Notes: generated by a model not told the origin, from the letters alone. A stretch of 50,288 nt of DNA from CAZKFN01 sp964552035 (GCA_964552035.1 CAZKFN010000007.1:1-50288), one strand, 5' to 3'. Counted from the stretch's first letter, positions 1-10,013 are shown. Numbers and translations are program-made.

Positions 1-2
1 TC

Positions 3-713
3 ATTGCTTTTATCTTTAAAAATTTTATTTTTGACGTTGTTGTTCTAGCCCCTTCCTCTAGCGATTTTATTACTTATCAACTATTTTGTAGGCTTTCAGA
101 GTCCCTTAACCTTGGAGATCAATTATGTTTTGAAGACCTTAAATTTGAACTCATTAACCTTACTATGGCAGGACAGTTCACAATGCATATTCTTGTTTCT
201 GTTGTAGCAGGTATAGTCATGAGCTTCCCTTATATCTTATTTGAATTATGGAGATTTATAGGTCCAGCATTAAAATCAACAGAAAAAAATTATGCTAAAG
301 GAATTATTTTTTGGGGAACAATGCTATTTGCCGCTGGAGTTAGTTTTGGATATTATATGATTACACCAATGTCTGTCCAATTTTTAGGAGGGTATCACGT
401 TAGTGAATTGATTCAAAATCAGATTTCATTAAAATCATATATTTCAACCATTACATCCATTACTTTAGCGAGTGGTTTTATATTTCAACTTCCAATAATA
501 ATTTACTTTTTATCTAAAATAGGTTTGGTTACACCAAAGTTAATGCGAAAGTATAGAAGACATTCAATAATTGGAGTACTTATATTATCTGCCATTATCA
601 CACCTCCAGATATTACTTCTCAAATCTTAGTTTCCATACCTTTGTTATTCCTTTATGAAGTTAGTATTTTTATTTCTAAGGTGATAAACAAAAGGAATGC
701 AGCCGAAAATTAA
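3..713 (+). CDS. tatC: Sec-independent protein translocase TatC (5' end outside window)
   Basis: TatC is the multi-spanning inner-membrane core of the twin-arginine translocase, which binds the twin-arginine signal peptide and exports folded proteins. The reading frame is open from base 3 without a start codon, so the gene begins upstream of the window. About 236 residues are visible, and some 40-50 N-terminal residues (first cytoplasmic stretch and part of the first membrane helix) should be missing. The motif SFPYILFELWRFIGPAL, seen near base 225, is the conserved TatC segment ending the second membrane helix; three to four further hydrophobic segments follow. An ATG at 165 lies inside the conserved part and is not the start. 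Neighbours downstream are an outer-membrane protein and lptB, an envelope-biogenesis setting. Family assignment is secure. Confidence 0.93.
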   Translation: MAFIFKNFIFDVVVLAPSSSDFITYQLFCRLSESLNLGDQLCFEDLKFELINLTMAGQFTMHILVSVVAGIVMSFPYILFELWRFIGPALKSTEKNYAKGIIFWGTMLFAAGVSFGYYMITPMSVQFLGGYHVSELIQNQISLKSYISTITSITLASGFIFQLPIIIYFLSKIGLVTPKLMRKYRRHSIIGVLILSAIITPPDITSQILVSIPLLFLYEVSIFISKVINKRNAAEN

Positions 714-787
714 AGCTAAGTTTTTTTAAATATCTAACATTAAACTGCTATGATTATGTATTTTTAGCCTTTGTTTTTTATAACTTC

Positions 788-3259
788 ATGAAACAAACTA
801 AACTCGCTTCTTTATTTTTATTGCTTTTTATTTTTGTAGTTTCAACTACAAAAGCACAGAAAACTATTGTTCGCGGGAAGATTATTGATGCAGAAACAAA
901 AGAAGCTTTACCTTTTGTAAACCTTTCTTTTAAAGATTCAAAAGTGGGAACTTCTACCAATATAGACGGAAACTATTCTATAGAAACTTATTATCCTACC
1001 GATACCTTATTTGCAATCTTTGTAGGATATGAAAAACAAGGGAAGAGGGTGCAAAAAGATAAAACTCAGATTCTTAATTTTGAGTTAAGTGCAGGTGAAG
1101 GTATTCAATTAAAAGAAGTAGAAATTAGATATCAGGGAAATCCAGCTCATGATATTTTGAGAAGGGTGTGGAGAAATAAAGAAGCAAATAATAGAGAAAA
1201 GTATGATTACTATAATTATGAAGTCTATAATAAAGTAGAATTTGATTTAAATAACATTACAGAAAATTTCAAAAATCGTCGAGTTTTTAAACAATTTCAA
1301 TTCATTTTTGATTACATAGACTCCACTTCCGAAGAAAAACATTTCCTCCCTATGTTTATGACGGAATCACTCTCAGATATTTATTATAGAAGATCACCAA
1401 AAGCAGAAAAAGAATATATTAAAGCCTCCCAAATTTCTGGTACTTCCAATGAATCCGTCACTAAATTCTTAGGAGATATGTATCAAAAGGTAAATGTTTA
1501 TGATAATAACATTAATGTTTTTGGGAAATCATTTATTAGTCCTATATCTACCTCGGGATTATTGTATTATAGATATTACCTGAAAGACAGCTTGATGGTA
1601 GGAAATCAATATTGTTATGAAATTGATTTTATTTCTAGGTATAAACAAGAGCCAGTTTTTGAAGGTACAATGTGGGTCAACGATACTACTTATGCAATCA
1701 AAAAAATAGAAGCAAGAATTAACGAAGGAGCAAACATCAACTTTGTAAATGGCTTTAAAGTTAAGCAAGAGTATAAAAAGATTGATGGCATTTATTGGAT
1801 GCTCTATAAAGATGAGCTAATCGTCGATTTTCAGTTAGAAAAAAACGTAATGGGTTTTTACGGAAGAAAATATACTTCTTATAAAAATATAGAGGTTAAT
1901 GTTCCTAAGAATAAAAAATATTATGAGGGCATAGAAGATGTCAAACTTCTCGACGGAGCTAATGAAAGAAATAATGACTTTTGGGAAGAGGCAAGACATG
2001 ATTCACTTACAGCTATTCAAAAAGGGATCTATGAAATGGTGGATTCTGTTAAAAATGTTCCTGCATTTAGAACCATTACAGATATTATCGAATTGGTATT
2101 TACCGGTTATCATCAATTTGGGAAAATTGAACTGGGGCCTTATTTTAAAACCTATAGTTATAACGAAGTAGAAGGACATCGATTTAGAATAGGGGGCAGA
2201 ACATCAAACGACTTTAGTAAGAGGTTGATGCTGAATACCTACTTGGCTTATGGAACAAGAGATAAAGAATTTAAATATGGAGGAGGGTTTTGGTATAAAC
2301 TCAATGGGAACCCTAGAAGATTTGTAGGATTTCAATACAATAGGGATGTTGAACAATTAGGTCAGAGTAGAAATGCATTCTCAGAGGATAACATTCTTTC
2401 TTCCATTCTACGACGTAATCCAAATGATAAATTAACCGATGTTGAATCCTATGAGGCTACGTATGAACATGAGTGGTTTAACGGTTTGTCAAGCACCTTA
2501 TTTACTAGAAAAGTCAATATGCGACCTTTGGGTTCTTTGGAGTACTTGCACTTTAACCCTGACCCTTATATAGGTTTAGAGCATGGAGACTTAATTCAAA
2601 CTTCTGAGATAAGCTTGTTTACAAGATTTGCTTATAAAGAAAAATATATAGAAGGTGAATTTAATAGAGTAAGCCTGGGGAGTAAATACCCAATATTGGA
2701 GTTACAAGCTACTTTTGGTTTGAAAGGAGTTTTAGACGGAGGGTACGATTATACCAAATTAGAAGTAGCATTAAGCGATAAGATTAATGTAGGAATTCTA
2801 GGACATACTAAATATAAATTAACAGCAGGGAAGTATTTCGGGACTTTACCATATCCTTTATTAGAAATTCATAAAGGGAATGAAACTTATTTTTATGACC
2901 AGCAGGCTTTTAATCTGATGAACTTTTTCGAGTTTATTAGTGACGAGTATGCTACAGCATTGATTACTCATCACTTTGATGGTTTTTTTCTAAATAAAAT
3001 TCCATTAATGAGGAAATTAAAATGGAGGGAAGTCGTTTCTCTTAGAGCAGTAGCAGGAGATTTAGATAATAGACATAGAGGAGAAATGGTGCTTCCTGTA
3101 AATGTTTTTAAGCTAGATCATCCCTATACAGAAGTTGCTGTGGGAATAGAAAATATATTTAAAATACTACGTTTTGATGCAATGTGGAGATTAAATTATT
3201 TAGATCACCCAGATATCGCTAAATTTGGTATTCGAGGAGCATTTGAGATTACTTTTTAA
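788..3259 (+). CDS. DUF5686-type outer-membrane protein with carboxypeptidase-like regulatory domain
   Basis: This 823-residue protein begins with a signal peptide (hydrophobic core after MKQTK, cleavage probably after TTKA or AQ). Residues about 25-110 form a carboxypeptidase-regulatory-like beta-sandwich (VRGKIIDAETKEALPFVNLS, then GTSTNIDGNYSI), the domain often found before Bacteroidota outer-membrane proteins. The remainder is rich in alternating aromatic strands and ends in a terminal aromatic (ITF), as expected for an outer-membrane beta-barrel. The overall pattern (domain order, length of about 800, and a run such as NPAHDILRRVW after the first domain) matches the DUF5686 family. Its substrate is unknown. 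It lies between tatC and lptB, and lptB starts only 7 bases after its stop, so the two are probably co-transcribed. A role in outer-membrane or LPS homeostasis is inference only. Confidence 0.8.
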   Translation: MKQTKLASLFLLLFIFVVSTTKAQKTIVRGKIIDAETKEALPFVNLSFKDSKVGTSTNIDGNYSIETYYPTDTLFAIFVGYEKQGKRVQKDKTQILNFELSAGEGIQLKEVEIRYQGNPAHDILRRVWRNKEANNREKYDYYNYEVYNKVEFDLNNITENFKNRRVFKQFQFIFDYIDSTSEEKHFLPMFMTESLSDIYYRRSPKAEKEYIKASQISGTSNESVTKFLGDMYQKVNVYDNNINVFGKSFISPISTSGLLYYRYYLKDSLMVGNQYCYEIDFISRYKQEPVFEGTMWVNDTTYAIKKIEARINEGANINFVNGFKVKQEYKKIDGIYWMLYKDELIVDFQLEKNVMGFYGRKYTSYKNIEVNVPKNKKYYEGIEDVKLLDGANERNNDFWEEARHDSLTAIQKGIYEMVDSVKNVPAFRTITDIIELVFTGYHQFGKIELGPYFKTYSYNEVEGHRFRIGGRTSNDFSKRLMLNTYLAYGTRDKEFKYGGGFWYKLNGNPRRFVGFQYNRDVEQLGQSRNAFSEDNILSSILRRNPNDKLTDVESYEATYEHEWFNGLSSTLFTRKVNMRPLGSLEYLHFNPDPYIGLEHGDLIQTSEISLFTRFAYKEKYIEGEFNRVSLGSKYPILELQATFGLKGVLDGGYDYTKLEVALSDKINVGILGHTKYKLTAGKYFGTLPYPLLEIHKGNETYFYDQQAFNLMNFFEFISDEYATALITHHFDGFFLNKIPLMRKLKWREVVSLRAVAGDLDNRHRGEMVLPVNVFKLDHPYTEVAVGIENIFKILRFDAMWRLNYLDHPDIAKFGIRGAFEITF

Positions 3260-3266
3260 TATTACT

Positions 3267-4007
3267 ATGAAATTAAGAGCTGAAGAAATTGTTAAGAAAT
3301 ATAAGAGCAGAACAGTAGTTAAAGGAGTCTCTGTGGAAGTTAATCAAGGAGAAATAGTTGGTTTACTAGGGCCCAATGGAGCTGGAAAAACTACTTCCTT
3401 TTATATGATTGTTGGTTTGATTCGACCTAATGAAGGTAAAGTGTTTTTGGATGAAGAAGACATCACATCACTTCCCATGTATAAAAGAGCCCAATTAGGG
3501 ATAGGTTATTTGGCTCAAGAAGCCTCTGTATTTAGAAAACTTTCCGTCGAAGATAACATAAAAGCCATACTAGAAATGACTAAACTTTCTAAAAAGGAAC
3601 AAAAATTAAAGTTAGAGTCATTGCTAGATGAGTTTGGATTGCAGCATGTTAGAAAAAATAGAGGTGATTTATTATCCGGAGGAGAGCGAAGGAGAACAGA
3701 GATTGCTAGAGCTTTAGCCACGGATCCAAAATTTATTCTTTTAGATGAGCCTTTTGCAGGAGTTGACCCTATTGCCGTTGAAGATATTCAAAGTATTGTA
3801 GCGGAATTAAAAAAGAAAAACATAGGTATTCTAATCACAGATCACAATGTGAATGAAACCTTATCCATTACAGATAGGGCTTATTTACTTTTTGAAGGGA
3901 ACATCTTAAAAGCAGGAACAGCTGAGGAGCTTGCTGCAGATGAGCAAGTAAGAAAAGTTTATTTAGGACAAAGCTTTGAGTTAAAAAGAAAAGACTTCCC
4001 CAAATAA
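3267..4007 (+). CDS. lptB: LPS export ABC transporter ATP-binding protein LptB
   Basis: LptB is the cytoplasmic ATPase that powers lipopolysaccharide extraction from the inner membrane with LptF and LptG. The 246-residue product shows a Walker A motif (GPNGAGKTT, residues about 36-44), a Q-loop (YLAQEASVF), the ABC signature (LLSGGERRRTEIARAL), Walker B (FILLDEPFAGVDP) and the switch histidine (LITDHNV). The YLAQEASVFRKLSVEDN stretch and the SGGERRR signature are typical of LptB rather than of generic ABC ATPases. I chose the ATG at 3267: an in-frame start at 3225 would overlap the preceding gene and add residues absent from the family. The gene follows the DUF5686 gene by 7 bases. Its stop lies 7 bases from the end of a convergent gene. 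Confidence 0.93.
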   Translation: MKLRAEEIVKKYKSRTVVKGVSVEVNQGEIVGLLGPNGAGKTTSFYMIVGLIRPNEGKVFLDEEDITSLPMYKRAQLGIGYLAQEASVFRKLSVEDNIKAILEMTKLSKKEQKLKLESLLDEFGLQHVRKNRGDLLSGGERRRTEIARALATDPKFILLDEPFAGVDPIAVEDIQSIVAELKKKNIGILITDHNVNETLSITDRAYLLFEGNILKAGTAEELAADEQVRKVYLGQSFELKRKDFPK

Positions 4008-4014
4008 AAATCTT

Positions 4015-4893
4015 CTAATGAAAAATCCAGAAGATAAATTGATAATAAATAAGTGGGAGCATTAAGCAAGCTTCCAATAGAATCGCATAATCTAAAGATC
4101 TTCTCGGCTTTTTATAATACAATAAAATTAATGAAGTGCTCGCTAAGGCTAAAATAAGACTTAGACTTTCTTTAAGCGATATAAAGCCAATTCCATAAGA
4201 GATAATACATATTATACTTGCTGTGCCAAGGCTCATCCAGCATATTCTTAGGGTTTTAACCACTCCAAACTGGTGAGGAATAGTTTTTAGTTTGTCCTTT
4301 TGATCATTTTTCATATCCCGTATGTCAAAAGGAAGACTTTGCCCAAAAACAAAAAGAGCTATAGACAGGCTTAAAGCTTGTTTTTTAAGCGTAAAAATAA
4401 GGTTAAAAGAATGTGATTTACAAAGTGCAGGTAACAAAACAATGACACCTGCCCAAACAAAAGCAACAATAAATACCTTTAAGAAAGGAATATTTCTCAA
4501 GGCTGGCCAGCTACCAATTTTGAGAACATAAAGTAAAGAGATGAGCGCAAGAGGAATCAATAGGAAATAGCTTTCTTTTGGGAGATGAAATAAAAGGAAA
4601 ATACAGGCAACAAACGAGAAGATAAGAATAGAATTATGAAGTTTTGGGAACCTTTTAATCCATGTATTTTGTTGGGAGGATGTGATGTTTTTGTGAAGAA
4701 TAAGATTGAATTTTCTTTGGAAGTTATAGCTAAAAAGTGTGATAAAGAAAATTGTAAAAAGGATTAAAAAATCAATTTGGAAATCCATTACTTGGATGGT
4801 AAAAGCAGCCATAGCCATAGCAGCAAGAGAAACAAAGATGTTGCTATATGCAAGGAAGTTAAAAAATGTATTTAGGTGCAGATTTTTATACAT
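4015..4893 (-). CDS. UbiA-superfamily-like membrane protein lacking the first Asp-rich motif
   Basis: This 292-residue polytopic membrane protein has about eight or nine hydrophobic segments. UbiA prenyltransferases transfer isoprenyl chains to aromatic or other acceptors and use two aspartate-rich motifs. The second motif is recognisable here as LPFDIRDMKNDQKDKLKTIP followed by HQFG, which matches the UbiA pattern DxRDxxxDxxxxxxTxP. At the place of the first motif (normally NDxxDxxxD, after the second helix) the sequence reads SYNFQRKFNLI, with no aspartates. Catalysis as a prenyltransferase is therefore doubtful, or uses altered residues. Such UbiA-like proteins with a degenerate first motif are, as far as I recall, seen in other Bacteroidota. 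The gene is convergent with lptB and divergent from gcvP. Function is unassigned. Confidence 0.6.
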   Translation of the reverse strand: MYKNLHLNTFFNFLAYSNIFVSLAAMAMAAFTIQVMDFQIDFLILFTIFFITLFSYNFQRKFNLILHKNITSSQQNTWIKRFPKLHNSILIFSFVACIFLLFHLPKESYFLLIPLALISLLYVLKIGSWPALRNIPFLKVFIVAFVWAGVIVLLPALCKSHSFNLIFTLKKQALSLSIALFVFGQSLPFDIRDMKNDQKDKLKTIPHQFGVVKTLRICWMSLGTASIICIISYGIGFISLKESLSLILALASTSLILLYYKKPRRSLDYAILLEACLMLPLIYYQFIFWIFH

Positions 4894-5042
4894 TATTTAT
4901 GCCCAAAACAAGTTTGTAAAATTAAGACCTATTGCTTAATAAAACTTTTGTAATGATAAGGTTGTTCCAAAGGGAAATAAATGAAGGAATAATCATTTTA
5001 TCAAAGTATATTTGCAAACTCAAAAAAACAAAATTTAAAAAC

Positions 5043-7913
5043 ATGACTTCAGCTGAGTTTAGTTCGCGCCACATAGGCTTGTCGGAGGATGATATTAAAA
5101 AAATGCTCCAAGCAATAGGAGAAGAAAGCCTAGCATCTTTAATTGACAAAACAATTCCCAAAGGAATTCGATTAAGTGAACCCATTAATATAGCAGAGCC
5201 AATGAGTGAGTATCAGTATATGAACCACATTAAAGAAATGGCTTCTTTAAATAAAGTGTATAAAAGCTATATTGGCTTAGGGTATTACAATACAAAGCTT
5301 CCTGCTGTTATACAGCGAAATATTTTTGAAAATCCTGGTTGGTATACAGCCTATACCCCTTATCAAGCTGAAATTTCTCAAGGAAGGTTAGAGGCCTTAT
5401 TAAACTTTCAAACCATGGTTTCTGACCTTACTGGAATGGATTTAGCTAATGCTTCACTTTTAGATGAACCTACAGCAGTAGCTGAAGGAATGGCTTTGAT
5501 GTATAATCTTAGGAATAAGGAACTTAAAAAAGCAAATGCAAATAAGGTTTTTGTAGCTGAAGATATCTTTCCCCAAACCAAAGAGGTTCTTCAAGGTAGA
5601 AGTGAACCTTTAGGAATTGAGTTAGTATATGGAGATCCCAAAACTTTTAATTTTGAAAAAGAAAAGGTTTTTGGTGCTATCGTTCAGTATCCCAATATTG
5701 ATGGAGCAGTAATTGATTATAAAGAATTTGTAGAACGTGCACATCAAGCTGGTGCATTAGTAACCGTAGCAGCAGATTTATTGTCTTTAGCGCTTTTAAC
5801 TCCCCCAGGTGAGTGGGGTGCAGATGTAGTTTGTGGTACTACACAACGTTTTGGAATACCCATGGGATTTGGTGGTCCACACGCCGCTTACTTCGCTACA
5901 AGAGAAGATTATAAAAGAAATATACCAGGAAGAATTATAGGAATGTCGGTTGATACTGATGGAAAATCAGCTTTAAGAATGGCACTTCAAACAAGGGAGC
6001 AACATATTAAACGTGACAGAGCAACATCAAATATCTGTACGGCTCAAGTTTTATTGGCTGTCATGGCTGGCATGTATGCCGTTTATCATGGTAGAGATGG
6101 AATTTATTCCATAGCAAAGGGAATCCATCAATATGCTGTACAATTAGCAACTTCTTTAAAAAGTTTTGGTTATAAAATTCTTGAAAACCAATATTTCGAT
6201 ACTCTAAAAATTAGACTTGAAGAAGGAAAGGCTGAAGAGTTTGTCCTTTATCTTAGAGAGAATGAAATTAACATAAGAAAAATTGATGCTAGTACTGTTG
6301 GTATAAGCATGAACGAAACTGTTGAATTAACCGAGTTAAATAATTTAATTACCTTATGTGCTGATTTTGTAGGTAAGGAATATATTCCAATAAAAGAAGT
6401 AGTAAATGAAAGCCCTCTACAAGAATCTTTGATTCGAACATCCCCTTACCTAAAGCACCCTGTATTTAATTCTTATCATACAGAAACAGAGATGATGAGG
6501 TATATTAAGAAGCTGGAAAATAAAGATTTTTCACTAGTACATGGAATGATTCCTTTGGGCTCATGTACAATGAAATTAAATGCAGCCTCAGAATTGATTC
6601 CTCTAACTTGGCCAGAGTTTGCGAATATTCACCCTTTAGCACCAGCGGATCAGCATAAAGGCTATACTCAGATTTTAGAAGGTTTAGAAAGAGATTTGTC
6701 AGCAATTACTGGTTTTTATAAAACATCTCTACAGCCCAACTCTGGAGCCCAAGGAGAATTTGCCGGCCTTATGGTAATTCGAGCTTATCATAAAAGCCGT
6801 GGAGATTCTCATAGAAACATTGCCTTAATTCCTTCTTCGGCACATGGAACAAATCCTGCAAGTGCGGTAATGGCAGGAATGAAAGTTGTAGTTGTTAAAT
6901 GTGACGATAATGGAAATATTGATGTTGAAGATTTAAGAGCTAAGGCAGAAAAATACAAAGATAATTTAGCTGCTTTATTAATCACTTACCCTTCAACTCA
7001 TGGGGTATATGAAGAAAGTGTTCAGGAAGTAATTCAAATTACCCATGACAATGGTGGGCAAGTATACATGGATGGGGCCAATATGAATGCTCAGGTTGGG
7101 TTAACACATCCAGGAAAGATTGGAGCTGATGTTTGTCATTTAAACCTACACAAGACCTTCGCAATTCCTCATGGAGGCGGTGGCCCAGGAATGGGGCCAA
7201 TTGGCGTTGCCAAACATTTAGCACCGTTTTTACCAACCAATGCTCATGTTAAAACAGGTGGAGAGCAAGGCATACATTCAATTTCTGCTGCAGCCCATGG
7301 AAGTGCCTTAGTATTGATGATTTCTTATGCCTATATTAAAATGTTGGGTAGAGATGGATTGCTAAAATCTACAGAAGCAGCAATCTTAAGTGCAAATTAT
7401 TTAAAAGCGAAGTTAAAGGGAGCTTATGATGTTCTATATCAAGGAGCAAATAATACTGTAGCACATGAAATGATAGTAGATTGTCGATCTTTTAAACAAA
7501 CGGCAAATGTCGAAGTGTCAGATATTGCAAAACGTTTAATGGATTATGGTTTTCATGCACCTACTGTTTCTTTCCCTGTCAACGGAACCTTAATGATTGA
7601 GCCAACGGAAAGTGAAAGTGTAAAAGAATTGGATAGGTTTATCGAGGCGATGATTAAAATTAGAAGTGAGATTGAAAGTATTGCCCAAGGAGATTTAGAT
7701 CAAGAAAATAACATGCTAAAAAATGCTCCTCATCCAGAATACTTATGTGTTGCCGATGAGTGGAAGTTTCCTTACAAAAGAACTACTGCTGCTTATCCAG
7801 TAGAAAGTTTAAAAGAAAATAAGTTTTGGCCTACTGTAAGAAGGGTGGATGATGCTTATGGAGATAGAAATCTTGTATGTAGCTGTCCTCCAATCTCTGA
7901 TTATGAAGAGTAA
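5043..7913 (+). CDS. gcvP: Glycine dehydrogenase (aminomethyl-transferring), P protein of glycine cleavage system
   Basis: GcvP decarboxylates glycine using pyridoxal phosphate and passes the aminomethyl group to the lipoyl H protein. The 956-residue product has the full length of a single-chain (fused alpha/beta) P protein. Seen motifs include an N-terminal FSSRHIGLSEDDIKKML, the first-half GLGYYNTKLPAVIQRNI and FENPGWYTAYTPYQAE, and SLVHGMIPLGSCTMKLNAA. The PLP lysine is in HLNLHKTFAIPHGGGGPGMG (lysine about residue 704). The C-terminus KRTTAAYPVESLKENKFWP is typical. The start at 5043 is chosen because conserved sequence begins there; an upstream in-frame TTG at 4932 would add a non-conserved leader. 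The T, H and L proteins are not in the window, so this is a stand-alone gcvP, which is common in this phylum. Confidence 0.97.
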   Translation: MTSAEFSSRHIGLSEDDIKKMLQAIGEESLASLIDKTIPKGIRLSEPINIAEPMSEYQYMNHIKEMASLNKVYKSYIGLGYYNTKLPAVIQRNIFENPGWYTAYTPYQAEISQGRLEALLNFQTMVSDLTGMDLANASLLDEPTAVAEGMALMYNLRNKELKKANANKVFVAEDIFPQTKEVLQGRSEPLGIELVYGDPKTFNFEKEKVFGAIVQYPNIDGAVIDYKEFVERAHQAGALVTVAADLLSLALLTPPGEWGADVVCGTTQRFGIPMGFGGPHAAYFATREDYKRNIPGRIIGMSVDTDGKSALRMALQTREQHIKRDRATSNICTAQVLLAVMAGMYAVYHGRDGIYSIAKGIHQYAVQLATSLKSFGYKILENQYFDTLKIRLEEGKAEEFVLYLRENEINIRKIDASTVGISMNETVELTELNNLITLCADFVGKEYIPIKEVVNESPLQESLIRTSPYLKHPVFNSYHTETEMMRYIKKLENKDFSLVHGMIPLGSCTMKLNAASELIPLTWPEFANIHPLAPADQHKGYTQILEGLERDLSAITGFYKTSLQPNSGAQGEFAGLMVIRAYHKSRGDSHRNIALIPSSAHGTNPASAVMAGMKVVVVKCDDNGNIDVEDLRAKAEKYKDNLAALLITYPSTHGVYEESVQEVIQITHDNGGQVYMDGANMNAQVGLTHPGKIGADVCHLNLHKTFAIPHGGGGPGMGPIGVAKHLAPFLPTNAHVKTGGEQGIHSISAAAHGSALVLMISYAYIKMLGRDGLLKSTEAAILSANYLKAKLKGAYDVLYQGANNTVAHEMIVDCRSFKQTANVEVSDIAKRLMDYGFHAPTVSFPVNGTLMIEPTESESVKELDRFIEAMIKIRSEIESIAQGDLDQENNMLKNAPHPEYLCVADEWKFPYKRTTAAYPVESLKENKFWPTVRRVDDAYGDRNLVCSCPPISDYEE

Positions 7914-7992
7914 GTTTATTTAAAATAAATAGTTATTAGCTTACTTTAACAAGATAAATGGATGGTTTTTATAAAATAAGACAAAAGTTAAT

Positions 7993-8000
7993 TACATTTG
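7993..8000 (+). promoter_or_regulatory. -7 element (TAnnTTTG) ahead of the T9SS cargo gene
   Basis: TACATTTG matches the Bacteroidota -7 consensus and lies 29 bases before the ATG at 8030. No clear TTTG -33 element is seen at the usual spacing, so this is a weaker call than the pdhB or rpsF promoters. Confidence 0.4.
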
Positions 8001-8029
8001 AATAATAGTTATAAATAAAAAGACAAAAA

Positions 8030-9997
8030 ATGAAAAGAAGTTACTTATTATTAAGTGGATTGATCATATCTTCTTCGGCATTGTTCGCACAAAATGTTAA
8101 TTTAGATGCTTTACAATATAAGGGAGACGTAATAGATCAAAGTATAGAAACACCACACAAAGCTTTTAAAGGGTCTGATTTGACAAAGGCCTTTGGAGAT
8201 ACTGTATTTTTAGAGACTTTTGATAATTCTCTAAATGGCTGGACAGTAGGAAATAACACAGGAAGTTCAAATAACTGGCAGTGGCATAATGATGCCCCTG
8301 GTGGAAATTATACTAATGAACCAATGATTGCTTCAACCTCTGGCCCTGGATTCTTATCTTTAAGAATGGATTATATAAATACTCCTGAGCCACCAACTGG
8401 GCCACACAAGTTTGACGCTTATGTAACCTCACCAAAAATTACTATTCCAGCAATGGGTTCTGTTTATATTCAGTTTGAACAATATTTTAGATATTGCTGT
8501 GCTGGAGGAGACTCACTAGTTCTTGAAGTAAGTACAGATGGTGTTGATTTTAGTAAACATAGATATGATATTAGAGGCGGACTTGATGCTAATATTGGAA
8601 CTGATAATCCCCAACTGACACAAATAAATGTTAGTGATGCTTTGGCTAATGAAACTGAAGTTTATATCCGTTTTCATGCTTTCGAACCTACACATTACTT
8701 TTGGATGATTGATGATGTTGCTATTATAGAGGGTCCAGAAAATGGGTTAGAGCTAGATCATTTCTTTGTTGGATATCACTCAAATGATTATCTATATTCT
8801 CCAAACTATCGTCGTATACCAATGGAGCAAGTGAGTGGTGCTACTTTTGCTATAAGAGCAAAAAATGTTGGATCTAATCCTACTACAAATGTAGAAGGTA
8901 TTGTAGAAGCATCTCATGACTCTACACTTACTGGAAGCGCAGGAACAGGTTTAGTATATTCTACTGATAGTCTTCTTGCAGCTACATTAATGTCTTTAGA
9001 AGATACAACAGGAAGTGTTGGCGATCATATGCCGTTTACTCCTTCAGAAAAAGGATATTATTCCTATATTTTTTCAGTAAGCTCTGATTCTGCAAATCAG
9101 CTACCAGCCTCTGAAACAACAAAAAAGTTACCTTTTATTGTGACGGATAGTACTTACGCCTTAGATGATGGATCATTCAGTGGAATTGGTGGTCCAGGAA
9201 GGTATGTTGTAGGTGGATTTGATGGAGATAAAGTTGCACAAATGTTTATTATTGAAGAAGAAACTTGGGCTAGAAGCATTTCTTTAGCATTTCAAAGTAG
9301 GGCAGAAGTACATGGATTGAAAGTAATACCATTTATTTATAGCTTTGAAGAAGATTCTTTAATAAATGGACAAGGCACGGAGCTGGATAACTTTAGAGCA
9401 GGAATTTCTTCATCACCTATTTATACTGAGTTTTTCCCAATAACCATAGATACTGCAACTATGGGTGGACGCTGGACTTCTTTCCCTTTCACCTCTCCAG
9501 TTAAATTATCTCCTGGTGCTTACTTCGTAGGTATAGAGCAATCTGAGGGTCAAAGTTCAGGTAAAAAAATAATGTTGTTTAGAAGCACTACATCTCAAAG
9601 ATATGCAGGTCCATTATCAACCATTATGCATTTAATAAATAGTGGTGGACCAAGTCCAGGTTGGTATTCGTATTCTGAAATTGATGCAATTCGTCTAAAT
9701 GTTGGTCCAGAGAATGTATCAGTTGGATTAGAAAAGCAAGCAAACAGCAATACTCAATTTGAAGTTTCTCCTAACCCAACTAACGGAGATTTTAAAATGT
9801 ATTTAGATAGCCAAGGGCAAGTAGATTATAAATTATCTATTAACAACATGCTTGGTCAAGAAATTTATACTGAAGATATTAGTGTAAATGGTAAATACGT
9901 TAAAGACTTAAGTCTTACAGGACTTGACAAAGGAGTATACTTTGTTAAGCTTACTAACGGCGAAGAGTCTTTAGTTAAGAAAATAGTATTAGACTAA
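8030..9997 (+). CDS. Secreted protein with MAM/choice-of-anchor-J-like domain and T9SS type A sorting tail
   Basis: This 655-residue protein carries a signal peptide (MKRSYLLLSG..., cleavage probably after ALFAQ). Residues about 60-235 contain a jelly-roll-like domain: FLETFDNSLNGWTVGN at its start, FDAYVTSPKITIP, VYIRFHAFEPTHYFWMIDDV at its end. This is the choice-of-anchor-J/MAM pattern seen in many Bacteroidota surface proteins. A middle part (about 240-560) has no recognised domain. Residues about 575-655 form a T9SS type A sorting domain: FEVSPNPTNGDFKMYL, then INNMLGQEIYTE, GLDKGVYFVKLTNGEESLVKKIV. The protein should cross the outer membrane through the type IX system and be anchored or released at the surface. 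No peptidase or glycosidase motif was recognised, so an adhesive or structural role is plausible but unproven. It is monocistronic. Confidence 0.85.
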   Translation: MKRSYLLLSGLIISSSALFAQNVNLDALQYKGDVIDQSIETPHKAFKGSDLTKAFGDTVFLETFDNSLNGWTVGNNTGSSNNWQWHNDAPGGNYTNEPMIASTSGPGFLSLRMDYINTPEPPTGPHKFDAYVTSPKITIPAMGSVYIQFEQYFRYCCAGGDSLVLEVSTDGVDFSKHRYDIRGGLDANIGTDNPQLTQINVSDALANETEVYIRFHAFEPTHYFWMIDDVAIIEGPENGLELDHFFVGYHSNDYLYSPNYRRIPMEQVSGATFAIRAKNVGSNPTTNVEGIVEASHDSTLTGSAGTGLVYSTDSLLAATLMSLEDTTGSVGDHMPFTPSEKGYYSYIFSVSSDSANQLPASETTKKLPFIVTDSTYALDDGSFSGIGGPGRYVVGGFDGDKVAQMFIIEEETWARSISLAFQSRAEVHGLKVIPFIYSFEEDSLINGQGTELDNFRAGISSSPIYTEFFPITIDTATMGGRWTSFPFTSPVKLSPGAYFVGIEQSEGQSSGKKIMLFRSTTSQRYAGPLSTIMHLINSGGPSPGWYSYSEIDAIRLNVGPENVSVGLEKQANSNTQFEVSPNPTNGDFKMYLDSQGQVDYKLSINNMLGQEIYTEDISVNGKYVKDLSLTGLDKGVYFVKLTNGEESLVKKIVLD

Positions 9998-10013
9998 TAA
10001 CAAATAACGTTAG

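Noticed and set aside
4009..4034. ATCTTCT / AGAAGAT inverted repeat between lptB and the UbiA-like gene as a terminator
   Set aside because: The stem is only 7 bp, AT-rich, and has a 12-base loop without a proper U-tract; it was not confident enough to list.
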